Below, piece after piece: positions 34,201 through 40,440 of a stretch of DNA of 64,000 bases. Each line of letters opens with the position of its first letter. Position 1 is the first letter of the stretch. The position numbers and the translations under genes are program-made. Below the pieces are notes generated by a model. The model saw only the letters and a list, made by a program, of their open reading frames with translations, was not told the DNA's origin and ran no database searches. The stretch is from Ophiura sarsii (taxonomy: Eukaryota; Echinodermata; Ophiuroidea; Amphilepidida; Ophiuridae), in the NCBI GenBank assembly GCA_035610835.1, contig CM069454.1, positions 4,403,117 to 4,467,116 of the forward strand, read 5' to 3'.

Positions 34201-34986
34201 TTTGGTTATAACTTTGTTGTCATTATTCACCCTGCTGACATGGTTGAACCACCAGTTTTTATTGTAAAGTACTTCGACTTCGTTTCCATGTAGGCCTATT
34301 CCATTTTCAAAGAGATATTTTTATTTTCAAAATGTTATGAACATGCCTAACTCAGATAGGCCATGGACTTATTATTAGAATAAGTCCATGGATAGGCCTA
34401 GCCTAGGCCAGGGCTTTTACTTTTAGCTAGCCTATGGATGCCATGATGATGCGTCGTCGAATTGCTCAAATCTTAAATCAAAGTTTAAAAAAGGTAACGC
34501 TGTTGTGACGCTGGTGAGGCTGTTCTACAACGCACTTCAGTGTTGACGCTGTACGTTGTCACAGAAAAAAGTGCGGTATCAGGGCGTAGCCTAATCCGAT
34601 TATCATGATTATGGACGCGATCGTATCCGTATCTATCACGAATCTGAATGTGATACATTAACATTATTATTAAATTATTACTTGAAAGTCCCCGCCCACA
34701 CGCTCATTAACTAGATCGCCACAGGCGGTTTCAAAAAGTGCCGAAGTATTCTGACGACGACTATTATAGGAGACAGATGAATATTAGTATGGGAGAGGGG
34801 ATTGCGACACCAGCCGTATCACAATAACAATGACATTTACGCCTAATCGTACCCTACGAATGTGACATATAGAGACCACAATTTTATGAAATATATAGAT
34901 AAAGATACATTACATCCTACTTCAGAGGTTAGCAAATTATTTAAAATTTATGTTTTACCACTTTTGAAGTCTTTGTAGAGTAACAT
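7200..34986 (-). CDS. TPT1: Translationally controlled tumour protein (TCTP), five-exon gene
   Basis: Coding exons read on the minus strand are 34986-34959, 33915-33845, 15101-14914, 10454-10232 and the stop codon at 7202-7200. Coding lengths 28+71+188+223 give exactly 170 codons, junction phases 1, 0, 2, 0, all introns GT/AG. The protein begins [14 protein letters not shown]. It shows family signature 1 (FGANKSAED, about residues 45-53) and signature 2 (WQFFTGE, in exon 4), plus [13 protein letters not shown], which matches the family's GVDIVMNHxLQET block. Length fits the usual 168-173 residues. Glu12, reported to matter for Rheb contact in the fly protein, is present. TCTP is an abundant cytosolic calcium- and tubulin-binding growth and survival factor. 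Introns are about 1.0, 18.7, 4.5 and 3.0 kb, swollen by repeats. Splicing is inferred from sequence; family identity is very secure, the last exon less so. Confidence 0.92.
7275..7636. mobile_element. Inverted-repeat MITE (TAGGCTATATT / TTTGTCTCAAAGCT family)
   Basis: The left arm TAGGCTATATT then TTTTGTCTCAAAGCTC is mirrored by GAGCTTTGAGACAAATC then AAATATAGCCTTA. The GTCTCAAAGCT inner arm also occurs at about 14038 and 14385, so it is a repeated family. It lies in TCTP intron 4 just upstream (gene sense) of the last exon acceptor. Confidence 0.6.
7911..8670. mobile_element. hAT-like non-autonomous element with 8-bp target duplication
   Basis: Perfect 16-bp ends CAGGCCTCGAAATAAG / CTTATTTCGAGGCCTG are flanked by TTTAAGGG at 7903-7910 and 8671-8678. 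Inside are GGGTCCTC and GGGCCC-rich subterminal stretches and no transposase. It sits in TCTP intron 4. Confidence 0.9.
9281..9882. mobile_element. hAT-like non-autonomous element, GGGCCGC-rich ends
   Basis: Ends CAAGCATGTGCAACCT and, inverted, CAAGCGTGTGCAACCT (one mismatch in 16), flanked by perfect 8-bp repeats CTTTACAC (9273-9280, 9883-9890). Subterminal GGGCCGC motifs resemble the hAT style in which GCGGCCCG follows the terminal repeat. The body carries GCGCGTAGCGCGCGAA-like words. It lies in TCTP intron 4. Confidence 0.9.
10232..10454 (-). CDS. TPT1: TCTP coding exon 4 (C-terminal, with signature 2)
   Basis: The exon is 223 nt, preceded by TTCTCTGTTTCAG and followed by GTAAGT. It completes Leu96 and encodes [46 protein letters not shown] and [16 protein letters not shown]. 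This is the conserved C-terminal TCTP half, with the T-G-E turn and the TPY-I-F-K strand. Without splicing at the donor the frame would add six residues (VSASLF) before a stop at 10211. The splice is preferred because the donor is consensus and the family ends about here. Confidence 0.92.
10530..12782. other. TCTP intron 3, left part, no gene
   Basis: Mostly unique AT-rich DNA. From about 11670 to 11900 a degenerate repeat of CACCACACAGT / ACTGTGTTGTG words recurs in both orientations. No exon-like frame was found. Confidence 0.4.
12783..12865. mobile_element. Tiny 83-bp palindromic hAT-like element
   Basis: Ends CAGGGCTGTACTTTCG and GCGAAAGTACACCCCTG are mirrored, and the centre is built of GCGAATC / GATTCGCG words. 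No target duplication is visible, since a foldback element abuts its right end. Confidence 0.5.
12867..13624. mobile_element. Foldback element with ~292-bp inverted arms
   Basis: The arm 12867-13158 (AACTTGTCGGCAAGG to GCGGGAATT) is nearly a perfect mirror of 13332-13624, leaving a ~173-bp spacer. No transposase. RNA from either strand of this intron would form a long hairpin. Confidence 0.85.
13626..14495. mobile_element. Copy of the TATATTATGTGATC palindromic MITE split by a nested element
   Basis: The outer arms (TGCGATCTTTTCCAGGGG near 13645 and CCTGGAAAAGATCACAT near 14468) belong to the family at 14522 and 32405. Between them an inserted element about 13899-14456 has its own ends (ATAAGGTTTATCGCAG / TACAATAAACCTTAT) and contains a GTCTCAAAGCTTGCG arm pair. 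A hairpin on TGATGCATTGTGGGT lies at about 13945-14008. Confidence 0.65.
14522..14893. mobile_element. TTAA-flanked palindromic MITE next to TCTP exon 3
   Basis: Ends AGGTATATTATGTGATC and GATCACATAATATGCCT sit between TTAA (14518-14521) and TTAA (14894-14897). Arms of ~180 bp pair almost fully; the centre is AACTGTCGG / CCGACAGTT. Its right boundary is about 20 bp from the exon 3 donor. Confidence 0.88.
14914..15101 (-). CDS. TPT1: TCTP coding exon 3 (central, with signature 1)
   Basis: The exon is 188 nt, starting at 15101 right after CTTTTCCGCAG and ending at a GTAAGT donor (14913-14912). It encodes [20 protein letters not shown] and continues through the acidic loop, [13 protein letters not shown] and [10 protein letters not shown], ending two bases into a Leu codon. 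Two oddities: its acceptor and first ~54 nt are repeated 22 times just upstream, and a TTAA-flanked MITE begins about 20 nt past its donor. An internal GAGAGTAAGT makes a second donor-like site 31 nt into the exon. Confidence 0.92.
15102..17345 (-). repeat. Tandem array of TCTP exon 3 acceptor plus exon start (21 contiguous decoy units)
   Basis: Units of mostly 101-107 bp, oriented as the gene, each contain ~50 nt of intron end, the acceptor TTTTCCGCAG, and a copy of the exon 3 start encoding MVTMKD(V or E)LDESKFGAN. The unit then diverges (a 3-nt insertion, then CAGTTGTCAAACATAATAT) and re-enters the next intron-end copy. I counted 21 copies of the CCGCAG acceptor block between exon 3 and 17340. 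Two exon-like versions alternate (GTACTT and GAACTT where the true exon has AATATT). Units around 15.9-16.4 kb lack TTGAAC before the pyrimidine tract. One unit near 16950 has an internal deletion. The exon-like segments appear free of stops and frameshifts. Confidence 0.95.
17344..17707 (-). repeat. Detached 22nd decoy unit inside a ~230-bp duplication
   Basis: A flanking block beginning TTGATTGATTGAATTTC and running to AGGTCAAAGGTCACATA occurs twice (about 17344-17477 and 17576-17707). Between the two lies one more copy of the decoy acceptor and exon start (about 17486-17575). The outer end of the array was therefore duplicated once as a larger block. Confidence 0.8.
17708..18440. repeat. 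TGACCT-rich degenerate repeats in TCTP intron 2
   Basis: Blocks of TGACCTTTGACCTCAGATG, GTTCCCCCGGTGTTCATT and CCAAGTTTGA-GTCAATCGGGCAACT recur at ~120-200 bp spacing and end in TAGGTCGTCCGTACGGTCCG. A related block with the same TGACCTTTGACC words and a CTACGGACGACCTA end is at 28769-29140. These look like decayed copies of one dispersed family. Confidence 0.6.
18540..19200. repeat. Cluster of TTGCAAAAGGGC-containing inverted and direct repeats
   Basis: TTGCAAAAGGGC occurs near 18549 and 18939 and inverted near 18740 and 19160. TCATTGTAAACAGCCATTG is mirrored by CAATGGCTGTTTACAATGA around 18680-18785. These are remnants of a foldback MITE family with no coding content. Confidence 0.6.
19271..20456. 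mobile_element. Helentron/HINE-like element carrying a 129-bp tandem array
   Basis: It begins with TATATAATAATACGC and a TCTGTCTGTCTG tract and ends with repeated CGGGTGACCG words and CCCTTCTATAT. From 19431 to about 20370 there are ~8 units of ~128-130 bp starting GGTCAAAGGTC(A/G)TCTA and containing CTTAAACTCGG and GAGCGTGGAAAAAATA. Non-autonomous Helentrons often carry internal arrays. No Rep/helicase is present, so the class is inference. Confidence 0.45.
20457..23258. other. TCTP intron 2 stretch with MITE remnants, no gene
   Basis: GGCCAAGTAAAAATAAAA near 20734 and TTTTTTATTTGGCC near 21458 form a loose inverted pair. CTTGGCGAGTTTAC (22083) and GTAAACTCGCCAAG (22142) plus CGTAAACACCGC words form a second at about 22054-22180. 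A C-run is at 22780-22795. No exon was seen. Confidence 0.45.
23258..28125. repeat. Composite tandem array A-B-A-B-A-B-A-B-B-A
   Basis: Module A is 468 bp in all five copies (23259-23726, 24230-24697, 25205-25672, 26178-26645, 27657-28124), with mirrored ends GGGAGCACACCACTA / TAGTGTTGTGCTCCC. Module B (503-508 bp; 23727, 24698, 25673, 26646 and 27154 starts) differs between copies mainly in the length of one G-run. One junction is B-B (27153/27154), lacking A. The copies look essentially identical, so expansion is recent. The whole lies in TCTP intron 2. Confidence 0.9.
23259..23726. mobile_element. Module A: 468-bp MITE with GGGAGCACA inverted ends
   Basis: This is the first of five equal copies. 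The ends mirror over about 20 bp with a few mismatches. The array is bounded by A on both outer sides, with flanks GTTTTA on the left and TTTACCC on the right. No coding capacity. Confidence 0.75.
28125..29238. other. TCTP intron 2, unique DNA and one TGACCT repeat block
   Basis: From 28125 to 28768 no repeat or exon was recognised. From 28769 to about 29140 lies a block with TGACCTTTGACC, CAAGTTTGGTATAAAATT and CCTACGGACGACCTA, related to 17.7-18.4 kb. Confidence 0.4.
29239..30108. repeat. ~100-bp tandem array, left half
   Basis: Units start ACTTGCGTCAAGTCTC at 29239, 29337, 29439, 29539, 29641, 29741, 29841, 29943 and 30045. Lengths alternate at 100 and 102 bp according to TTTTGTTGCC or TTTTATGTTGCC. 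The last unit stops at GTTGCCATAT, where a LINE enters. Confidence 0.95.
30109..31645 (-). mobile_element. 5'-truncated CR1/L2-type LINE inside the tandem array
   Basis: The minus strand encodes the C-terminal part of a non-LTR reverse transcriptase: [50 protein letters not shown], the YADD catalytic box ([11 protein letters not shown]), then [14 protein letters not shown] and a conserved C-terminal block ending YLYSEAFA. The only clear break is a frameshift near 31500, so the copy is young. The 3' end is a (ATT)n tail (plus-strand ATAATAATAAT at 30108-30125). It is in the sense orientation of the TCTP gene. The array resumes in register on the other side, with no evident target duplication. 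Confidence 0.9.
30237..31500 (-). pseudogene. LINE reverse transcriptase, main open frame
   Basis: The frame runs from about 31500 to the stop at 30237-30239 and holds the palm motifs ([22 protein letters not shown]) and the thumb/C-terminal region. A 1-nt frameshift separates it from the upstream part (31677-31483). The endonuclease and ORF1 are missing because of 5' truncation, so the copy cannot move on its own. Confidence 0.88.
31646..32396. repeat. ~100-bp tandem array, right half
   Basis: The array resumes at ACACCAGTCATCATGG, the exact continuation of the unit cut at 30108. Units start at 31684, 31784, 31888, 31990, 32092, 32194 and 32296. Both halves together make about 16 units. Confidence 0.95.
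32405..32819. mobile_element. TTAA-flanked palindromic MITE, second copy
   Basis: Ends AGGCATATTATGTGATC and GATCACATAATATACCT lie between TTAA (32401-32404 and 32820-32823). Same family as 14522-14893. The centre carries a tandem doubling of the AAACTGTCGGGATTCC / GACAGTTT hairpin core. It directly abuts the end of the ~100-bp array. Confidence 0.88.
32824..33844. other. TCTP intron 2, start of intron, locally GC-richer
   Basis: No repeat family recognised. Between 33125 and 33480 GC content rises, with CpG-containing words and two CCAAT-type boxes (GATTGG near 33242, CCAATC near 33401). This could be an internal regulatory segment; nothing else supports that. Confidence 0.3.
33845..33915 (-). 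CDS. TPT1: TCTP coding exon 2
   Basis: The exon is 71 nt, preceded by TTTTTCAATACAG and followed by GTGAGT. It encodes (G)[13 protein letters not shown], then [10 protein letters not shown], matching the family pattern DEMFSD-YKI-E-D-L-EVEGK. It ends in phase 0 exactly where TCTP continues with Met-Val, which is how exon 3 begins. A different reading frame here gives an 89-residue open frame that is only a shadow. Confidence 0.9.
34959..34986 (-). CDS. TPT1: TCTP coding exon 1
   Basis: The start codon is at 34986-34984 with A at -3 in the minus-strand reading. The exon encodes MLLYKDFKS plus the first base of a Gly codon and ends at a GTAAAA donor (34958-34957). TCTP proteins typically start M-[IL]-[IL]-[YF]-[KR]-D, so a very short first coding exon fits. 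The next exon supplies GG to finish Gly10, then Asp11-Glu12. Confidence 0.85.
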
Positions 34987-35049
34987 TTTGATGGATTTTG
35001 ATGGATGATGTTGGCGAGAATTTGTCCCACTGTACTCCACAGAACCACC

Positions 35050-35063
35050 GGAAATAAAAAGGT
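35050..35063 (-). promoter_or_regulatory. TPT1: Candidate TCTP transcription start with TOP-like pyrimidine tract
   Basis: On the minus strand this reads ACCTTTTTATTTCC, about 65-75 nt upstream of the start codon. TCTP mRNAs in other animals are 5' TOP messages that start at a C followed by pyrimidines. A start at 35062 or 35061 would fit loosely, although the tract is broken by an A. No TATA box was identified with certainty. Confidence 0.2.
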
Positions 35064-35394
35064 CGTGTAAATTTATTTACGTGACACATCCAATTCCCCG
35101 CAGATGGCGCTATTTTGAGCTGGTAAATGCATCAGGCAGGGGTTGACAAGATTTGATCAAATTAGTTTTAGGCCAATAAAGTAGGGTCGTTTGAAGCAAT
35201 TCCGTGAGTACCGTGGAGAGTAGAGCAACGAGTACCTGTTCGTATTTGTTTGTTTGTTTGTTTGTTTACACGGTCGGTCCGTACAGACACACGCTTGGGT
35301 CCTGAAGGGACCAGACTCAAGCAAATTGCTCGGGCCAGGCTTAAAAAACCTATATAAGCATGCTGGTTGAATTATTATAATCTACGCGAATGTG

Positions 35395-36850
35395 CTGATC
35401 AAATAGCCCCTTTGCTCCTACACAGAGCCTGCATACTGGAGACTTACCAGCTGACTGGAAACAGCCTTCATTACTCCATTATTTAAAAAAGGAGACAGAG
35501 CTTCACCAGCAAACCATCGCCCTGTATCCGTAACGTCAGTTTGCTGCAAACTTATGGAACACTGTATATTTAGTCAAGCTTAGTCACATCATGAATCATT
35601 GCGAGACTCACAAAATTTTGACAGATGTACAACATGGATTTCGTCAGAAGCGATCTTGTGAATCCCAGCTGCTGCTGGAGACGGTCGACGACCTAAAGCC
35701 TACAATTTAGATCATGGTATCCAGACAGATGTCGTCGTTTTAGATTTTCGCAAAGCCTTTGACACGGTACCACATGTACGCCTCATGTCAAAACTAGACC
35801 ACTTTGGTATCAGTGGACCAATCCATAATTGGCTGTCACACCTTTCTTACCCGTCGTAACAAAAAAAAGTAGTCGTAGATGGAGCAGAGTCAGTCGCAGA
35901 AGATCAGGTGTTCCACAAGGCACAGTGATAGGCCCTCTTCTCTTTTTATTATATATAAATGACTTGCCACAATCCATCAACTCACATATTAGCCTCTTTG
36001 CAGATGATTGTTTGTTATATCACACTATCCAAAACCCAGATGACACCAAATACTCCAAAATGACTTAAAACAACTTGAAACATGGCAACAAAAATGGCTC
36101 ATGCAGTTCAATCCATCAAAGTGTACTGTCATCAGAATGACCAGCCCTAGACGTAAACCAAAGATTTTTGATTACCGCTTGTGTGTGGCCACATCCTCAA
36201 CCCAGTCGACTCCAATCCGTATCTTGGCGTTGAGCTAAATCGCACTATGTCATGGAACTTACACATCGACAAAACTGTGAAGAAGGCAAATTCCATCATG
36301 GGATTGGTAAAGAGGAACCTCTACGCTGCACCAAAAGACACAAATATCTTAGCGTATCAATCCATAGTCCGGCCTACTCTAGAGTATTCAGCTTCCACGG
36401 GATCCATTCACACAAAAGAACATCACTAAACATGCTAAAGTGGAGAAAGTACAGCGATCTGCAGCTAGATTTGTTTGCAAAGACTACAGCAGACACAGCA
36501 GCGTAACATCAATGCTTCAGTCCCTTGAGGGGCAGTCGAATCCTTACAAGATCAGGGGACCGGGAAAGCAGACAGACTCGTCAGCTTTTTCAAAGTTCGT
36601 AACGATGAACTGTTTATCAGCGCAGCAAAAAAGCGTCTGGTGCCAGCAAGAAGCACTACATGTAGGATCAACAAAGCAAGATACAAACAATTGGAAGCAA
36701 AGACTGAGATTTATAGAAACTCATATTTTCCAAGAACTGATGTTGATTGGAATGCCCTGCCCGCCACCGTTGTTGATGCATCTTCTACACCAACCTTCAA
36801 GAAATGACTCAAAGACCATTTATTCCAGCACATCCACCCTGACCCACAAT
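35395..36850 (+). pseudogene. Decayed non-LTR retrotransposon reverse transcriptase
   Basis: Fragments in shifting plus-strand frames spell a LINE polymerase in order: FITPLFKKGD and NHRPVSVTSVCCKLMEH (35460-35560), HGFRQKRSCESQLLLETVDDL (35630-35700), VVVLDFRKAFDTVPH (35727-35775), [20 protein letters not shown] (about 35905-35960), FADDCLLYH (35995-36025), LGVELNRTMSWNLHID (36220-36270) and VQRSAARFVCKDYSRHSSV (from 36440). Multiple frameshifts and stops. It is of a different family and much older than the LINE at 30-31.6 kb. Confidence 0.85.
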
Positions 36851-36868
36851 CGGCGTGATACTCCTTAA

Positions 36869-37110
36869 AACACTCTCCACGCGGCTATTAGTTTTACCAT
36901 ATACAAAACAGATTTTTCAGAAACCTTTCCCAATTTTCAATGTCTATCTCAAGGATTACTGAACCAATACTAGGCATGTTTGTACTTATTTCAATGCATT
37001 TCTCATGGTGATTCCTAATGTGGTAATGAAATTCAATAATTATAACATTTTTGAAACATTTTGTGAAAATTTGAAATGTCGTCTGCAGCCGCCTGCCGCA
37101 TGGAAAGCGT
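36869..37110. mobile_element. MITE with CCACGCGGC-type inverted ends (copy 1)
   Basis: The left end CACTCTCCACGCGGCTATTA and right end CTGCCGCATGGAAAGCGTTA match the element at 54120-54716. TTTACCATATACAAAACAG and TTTGTGAAAATTTGAAATG are shared internal blocks. Ends are diverged, so it is older. Confidence 0.65.
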
Positions 37111-37601
37111 TATCGGAGGCGGTGCTGATTATTAAACCAGAACCAGAACCAGCAATGTTTCTCGGTAGATTTGTCTTCCTTGATGGATAAATAAAAAAAT
37201 AAAAAAAGGGGGTGCCCCTCGCAAAAGGGTGGGCGGAACCTGTGAGAGCCCCAAATTCAAATGCCCGCCATACAGGGGCCTCAAAATGCATGGCTTCAAT
37301 TAAAACCCTTTCGGATCCACAGAACGCCACAGCGTTCCTAGGAAATAAAAAAATACTAAGAAAAACATTCAAATAATGTTTCTATATCTCAAAAATGGAA
37401 CAACCCATATACTTAAGTTTGGTATCATTTTAAAGCTTGAAATATCTTTTACAGCTTGAAGCAGAGAGCAAGGACATTACAAATGAGGCAGAATTGCTAT
37501 GATAGGAGTCAATCTCAAAGGTCAAGGATTAAAATTGGAACCCTAAATTTAATTCGGATCCGAAAGCATACCAAATTGTTCAGCATAAGGATTCGGAAAA
37601 T

Positions 37602-38023
37602 GTATAGTTTGCCCCACTTCCGATGTTTGGTTAACGAGTTATCGGGTAAAACGTAAAAAGGTCGTTGACCTTTGCATATGGGGTCAAAATTTATAAACTT
37701 GCACCGATTTTGAAAAATTTCACAAGGATTCCAGAAATTGATATTATTCTTAGCACCATGAATATTTTGCGTGGGTCAAAAGGTCAAGGTATACTGACCT
37801 ATATGGAACCTGACCTTTTGACCCCTTTATAAGGTACAACAGACACTCTAGGTGGTAAAAACTATCATTTCTGTAATCCTTGTGATCATACGAACAATAT
37901 GAGATATTGTTTTTCAAAATCGGTGCAAGTTTAAATTTTAACCCCAAGTGCAAAGGTCAACGACCTTTTTACGTTTTACCCGATAACTAGTTAACCAAAC
38001 ATCGGAAGTATGGCAAACTATAC
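37602..38023. mobile_element. Foldback element with ~120-bp inverted arms
   Basis: The left arm (CCGATGTTTGGTTAACGAG, GGGTAAAACGTAAAAAGGTC, CTTGCACCGATTTTGAAAAA) is mirrored from about 37908 to 38023. The centre holds GGTCAAAAGGTCAAGG and its mirror. Confidence 0.8.
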
Positions 38024-38856
38024 CTATACCACATGTCTCTCTTTTCCTAAACAATGATAAAAAGGACCCCAATGGTAATAAGCTTCCTAATATATGGAGT
38101 GGAGGCTTTTTGGGCTATCTTTGACTATTAGGGTTATTGGGAAAACAATTGTTATGTAGATAAACAAAATGAGGGTGGCCGAGCCGAACTTTTGTTTTAC
38201 AATGTTGAAACATAGAAGAATGCGCGCAACATTGTTCAGTATGTTTACTAAAACGTGTGCGTGCGAAGTATTTTAACTACAATTTTGCTTTAACAATTAC
38301 AATTGACATTTTGACAATTCCTATACAATGGTATTAATTTCACGATCCCCCATTTTCTGTGCAAAAAACTATGACCCCCTGGAAATTTGGGACCCCCTAC
38401 ATACAGAAGAAAATGACAACCTCCTTAGTTTCCAAGAATAGTACTGCATTCTCCTCTAATTTAAGGATATTCATATAACTAGCAAACAAATATTGATATC
38501 GGAAGTGTAAGGTCAAGAGATGGTTGAGAAAAATAAATCATTTACTGGTGGTGAATCAGGTGTATGGTTCAACGGATAATAGATGGAACAATTCTAAGTA
38601 ATTTTGAAGTCTTTTGTTTTGTGTTGATTTAACTTTTTGACTCCCTAGGTAAAATTTAGTTTTTGCTCTAAATTTTCAGTGAAAACTTCATTAGATTCCC
38701 GCATCACAGGCAATAAGGGAGAGTTGTATTATAACCAGCATTTTACACCAAGTGGCAATACATTTAGCAAAGTGCATGAACTTCACAAAAACAATTTAGT
38801 GCATTAATTAGCCTCAATTTTTTATGACCTAAAGCTTCTTTAGATAATTTAAAGTA

Positions 38857-38887
38857 TCTAATTATTATACTTAAAAGTATAATAATT
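38857..38887. repeat. AT-rich hairpin
   Basis: TAATTATTATACTT is followed at once by its mirror AAGTATAATAATTA. It sits about 50 bp from the MITE at 38934. Confidence 0.6.
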
Positions 38888-38933
38888 ATGCAGATGTCTT
38901 GCCCGCATCACAGGAAATGTTTTAAAAACAAAA

Positions 38934-39482
38934 AGGCATTATTATGTGATCTTTTCCAAGTAGCACCTTCTATTATTATTATTTTTTTAATTATTAATAT
39001 TATACAGGGCAATTTAGCGCTCTTACATAATGAGGTACCACAGAAAAGCGCTTTACAAAATAAAATACATATAGTCACGCGTTATGAACTCGCCTCCCAA
39101 TAGGGTGGTGCTGTTACATTTTTTAGTTTCATGCTGTCATTTTCCTCAAATATTTTTAAAACCACATTAAGTTTTTACTATGAAAGCAGATTTTCTTGCA
39201 GATTTGCATTATTGATCATAAATCATAAAGATCTTCTAAGTTACAGATCAATACGATTCCTAATTACTTCAAAAATCATGGTTTTAATAGGTTGAATTCA
39301 AATGTTACTCTAAATTCACTCTAAAACCATGATTTTGAGGTAATTGGGAATCGTATCGCTCTGTAACTTGGAATATATTTATGAGTTTATGATCAGAAAA
39401 ATAAATCTGCAAGAAAATCTGCTTCCATTTTTTTCGAGGATTGAGGGCGTCCCCTCCCTAGAAAAGATCACATAATATACCT
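38934..39482. mobile_element. TTAA-type palindromic MITE, third copy, interrupted
   Basis: ATTATGTGATCTTTTCC near 38940 and GAAAAGATCACATAATATAC near 39461 are the family ends, with TTAA on the right. A ~180-bp insertion after 38975 starts with ATTATTATTATT and includes AAAGCGCTTTACAAAATA, resembling the ATT-rich 3' tail of CR1/L2-type elements. Confidence 0.7.
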
Positions 39483-39776
39483 TTAACAAGCTCTCAAGAT
39501 GTCAGCTGTGTAGCATTCATACTTTTCTTGCAAAAAATAATTAAACATTTTTGCGGCATGGTTTATTTTGCTAGGCGTCAAAACAACAACAAGAAACAAA
39601 AGAAATGAACGCTTGCTTTAGCGCTTCAATTTTGCTTCATTTAGTGACAATAAAATTGTCATAGGCCTATGTATTAATCCATAGATCCTTGAGAAGATCG
39701 TACCTCCGATCAAGCTAAAATTTCAGATTATTGTGGAGCTGCTCAGCAAGCTTTGATAACTATCAAAATGAATTTT

Positions 39777-40040
39777 AGCCATTACCATTATCTTGTGCCA
39801 ACAGGGCCCAACACATCCCATTTTCAAGGCATTTCTTTTGTATCGCATCATGGTACTCATATATTTAGCCATTACCGTATACATATCTTGTGCCAACAGG
39901 GCCCAACAGTACACATCCCATTTTCAAGGCATTCTCTTTAGTATCGCATCATGGTACATAGCCATTACCGTTATCTTGTGCCAACAGGGCCCAACACATC
40001 CCATTTTCAAGGCATTTCTTGAGTATCGCATCATGGTTTA
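39777..40040. repeat. Three-copy ~90-bp tandem repeat
   Basis: AGCCATTACC starts copies at 39777, 39867 and 39960. Each contains CTTGTGCCAACAGGGCCCAA and CATCCCATTTTCAAGGCAT. The short frames across it are repeat artefacts. Confidence 0.85.
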
Positions 40041-40397
40041 CAGCAGCACTGGCAGACAGGAACTGAGCGCGGGTGTGCCATTTCTTAACCCTGACCAAAT
40101 TATGACCCCTCTATGACACTAAAATATAACAAAACTGATTATCACAAATTATTGAGCAGTTCTTTAGTACACAAAGAACCCGTTTATAAATAGACAGTGT
40201 TAGCCATTAGACTAGTCATTACAAAAGAACTTTGTAAATACAATACTCGGGAATATTTATACATCTTATTTATTTCATACAGTCTGACAGTTATATAGAT
40301 TTATGAATAGGATTCGATTTATTTTTAGGCCGGGAGTGATGTGCAGTATAGTGTACATGTAGAACTCAAGAAAACTAATTTTGTGAAGCGTGAGGAA

Positions 40398-40438
40398 ATG
40401 TCGGCTCAGTATCCAAAACAACCATGCAGTTTAGAAAG
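40398..40438 (+). other. Candidate upstream exon ending in a strong donor
   Basis: An ATG at 40398 opens a frame MSAQYPKQPCSLE that runs into AAAG/GTAAGT at 40439. If spliced to the acceptor at 51935 it would form a 14-residue upstream frame ending at the TGA after ATGAATGTT, making it a 5' UTR exon of the receptor gene. It could equally be the first exon of another transcript or chance. Confidence 0.25.
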
Positions 40439-40440
40439 GT

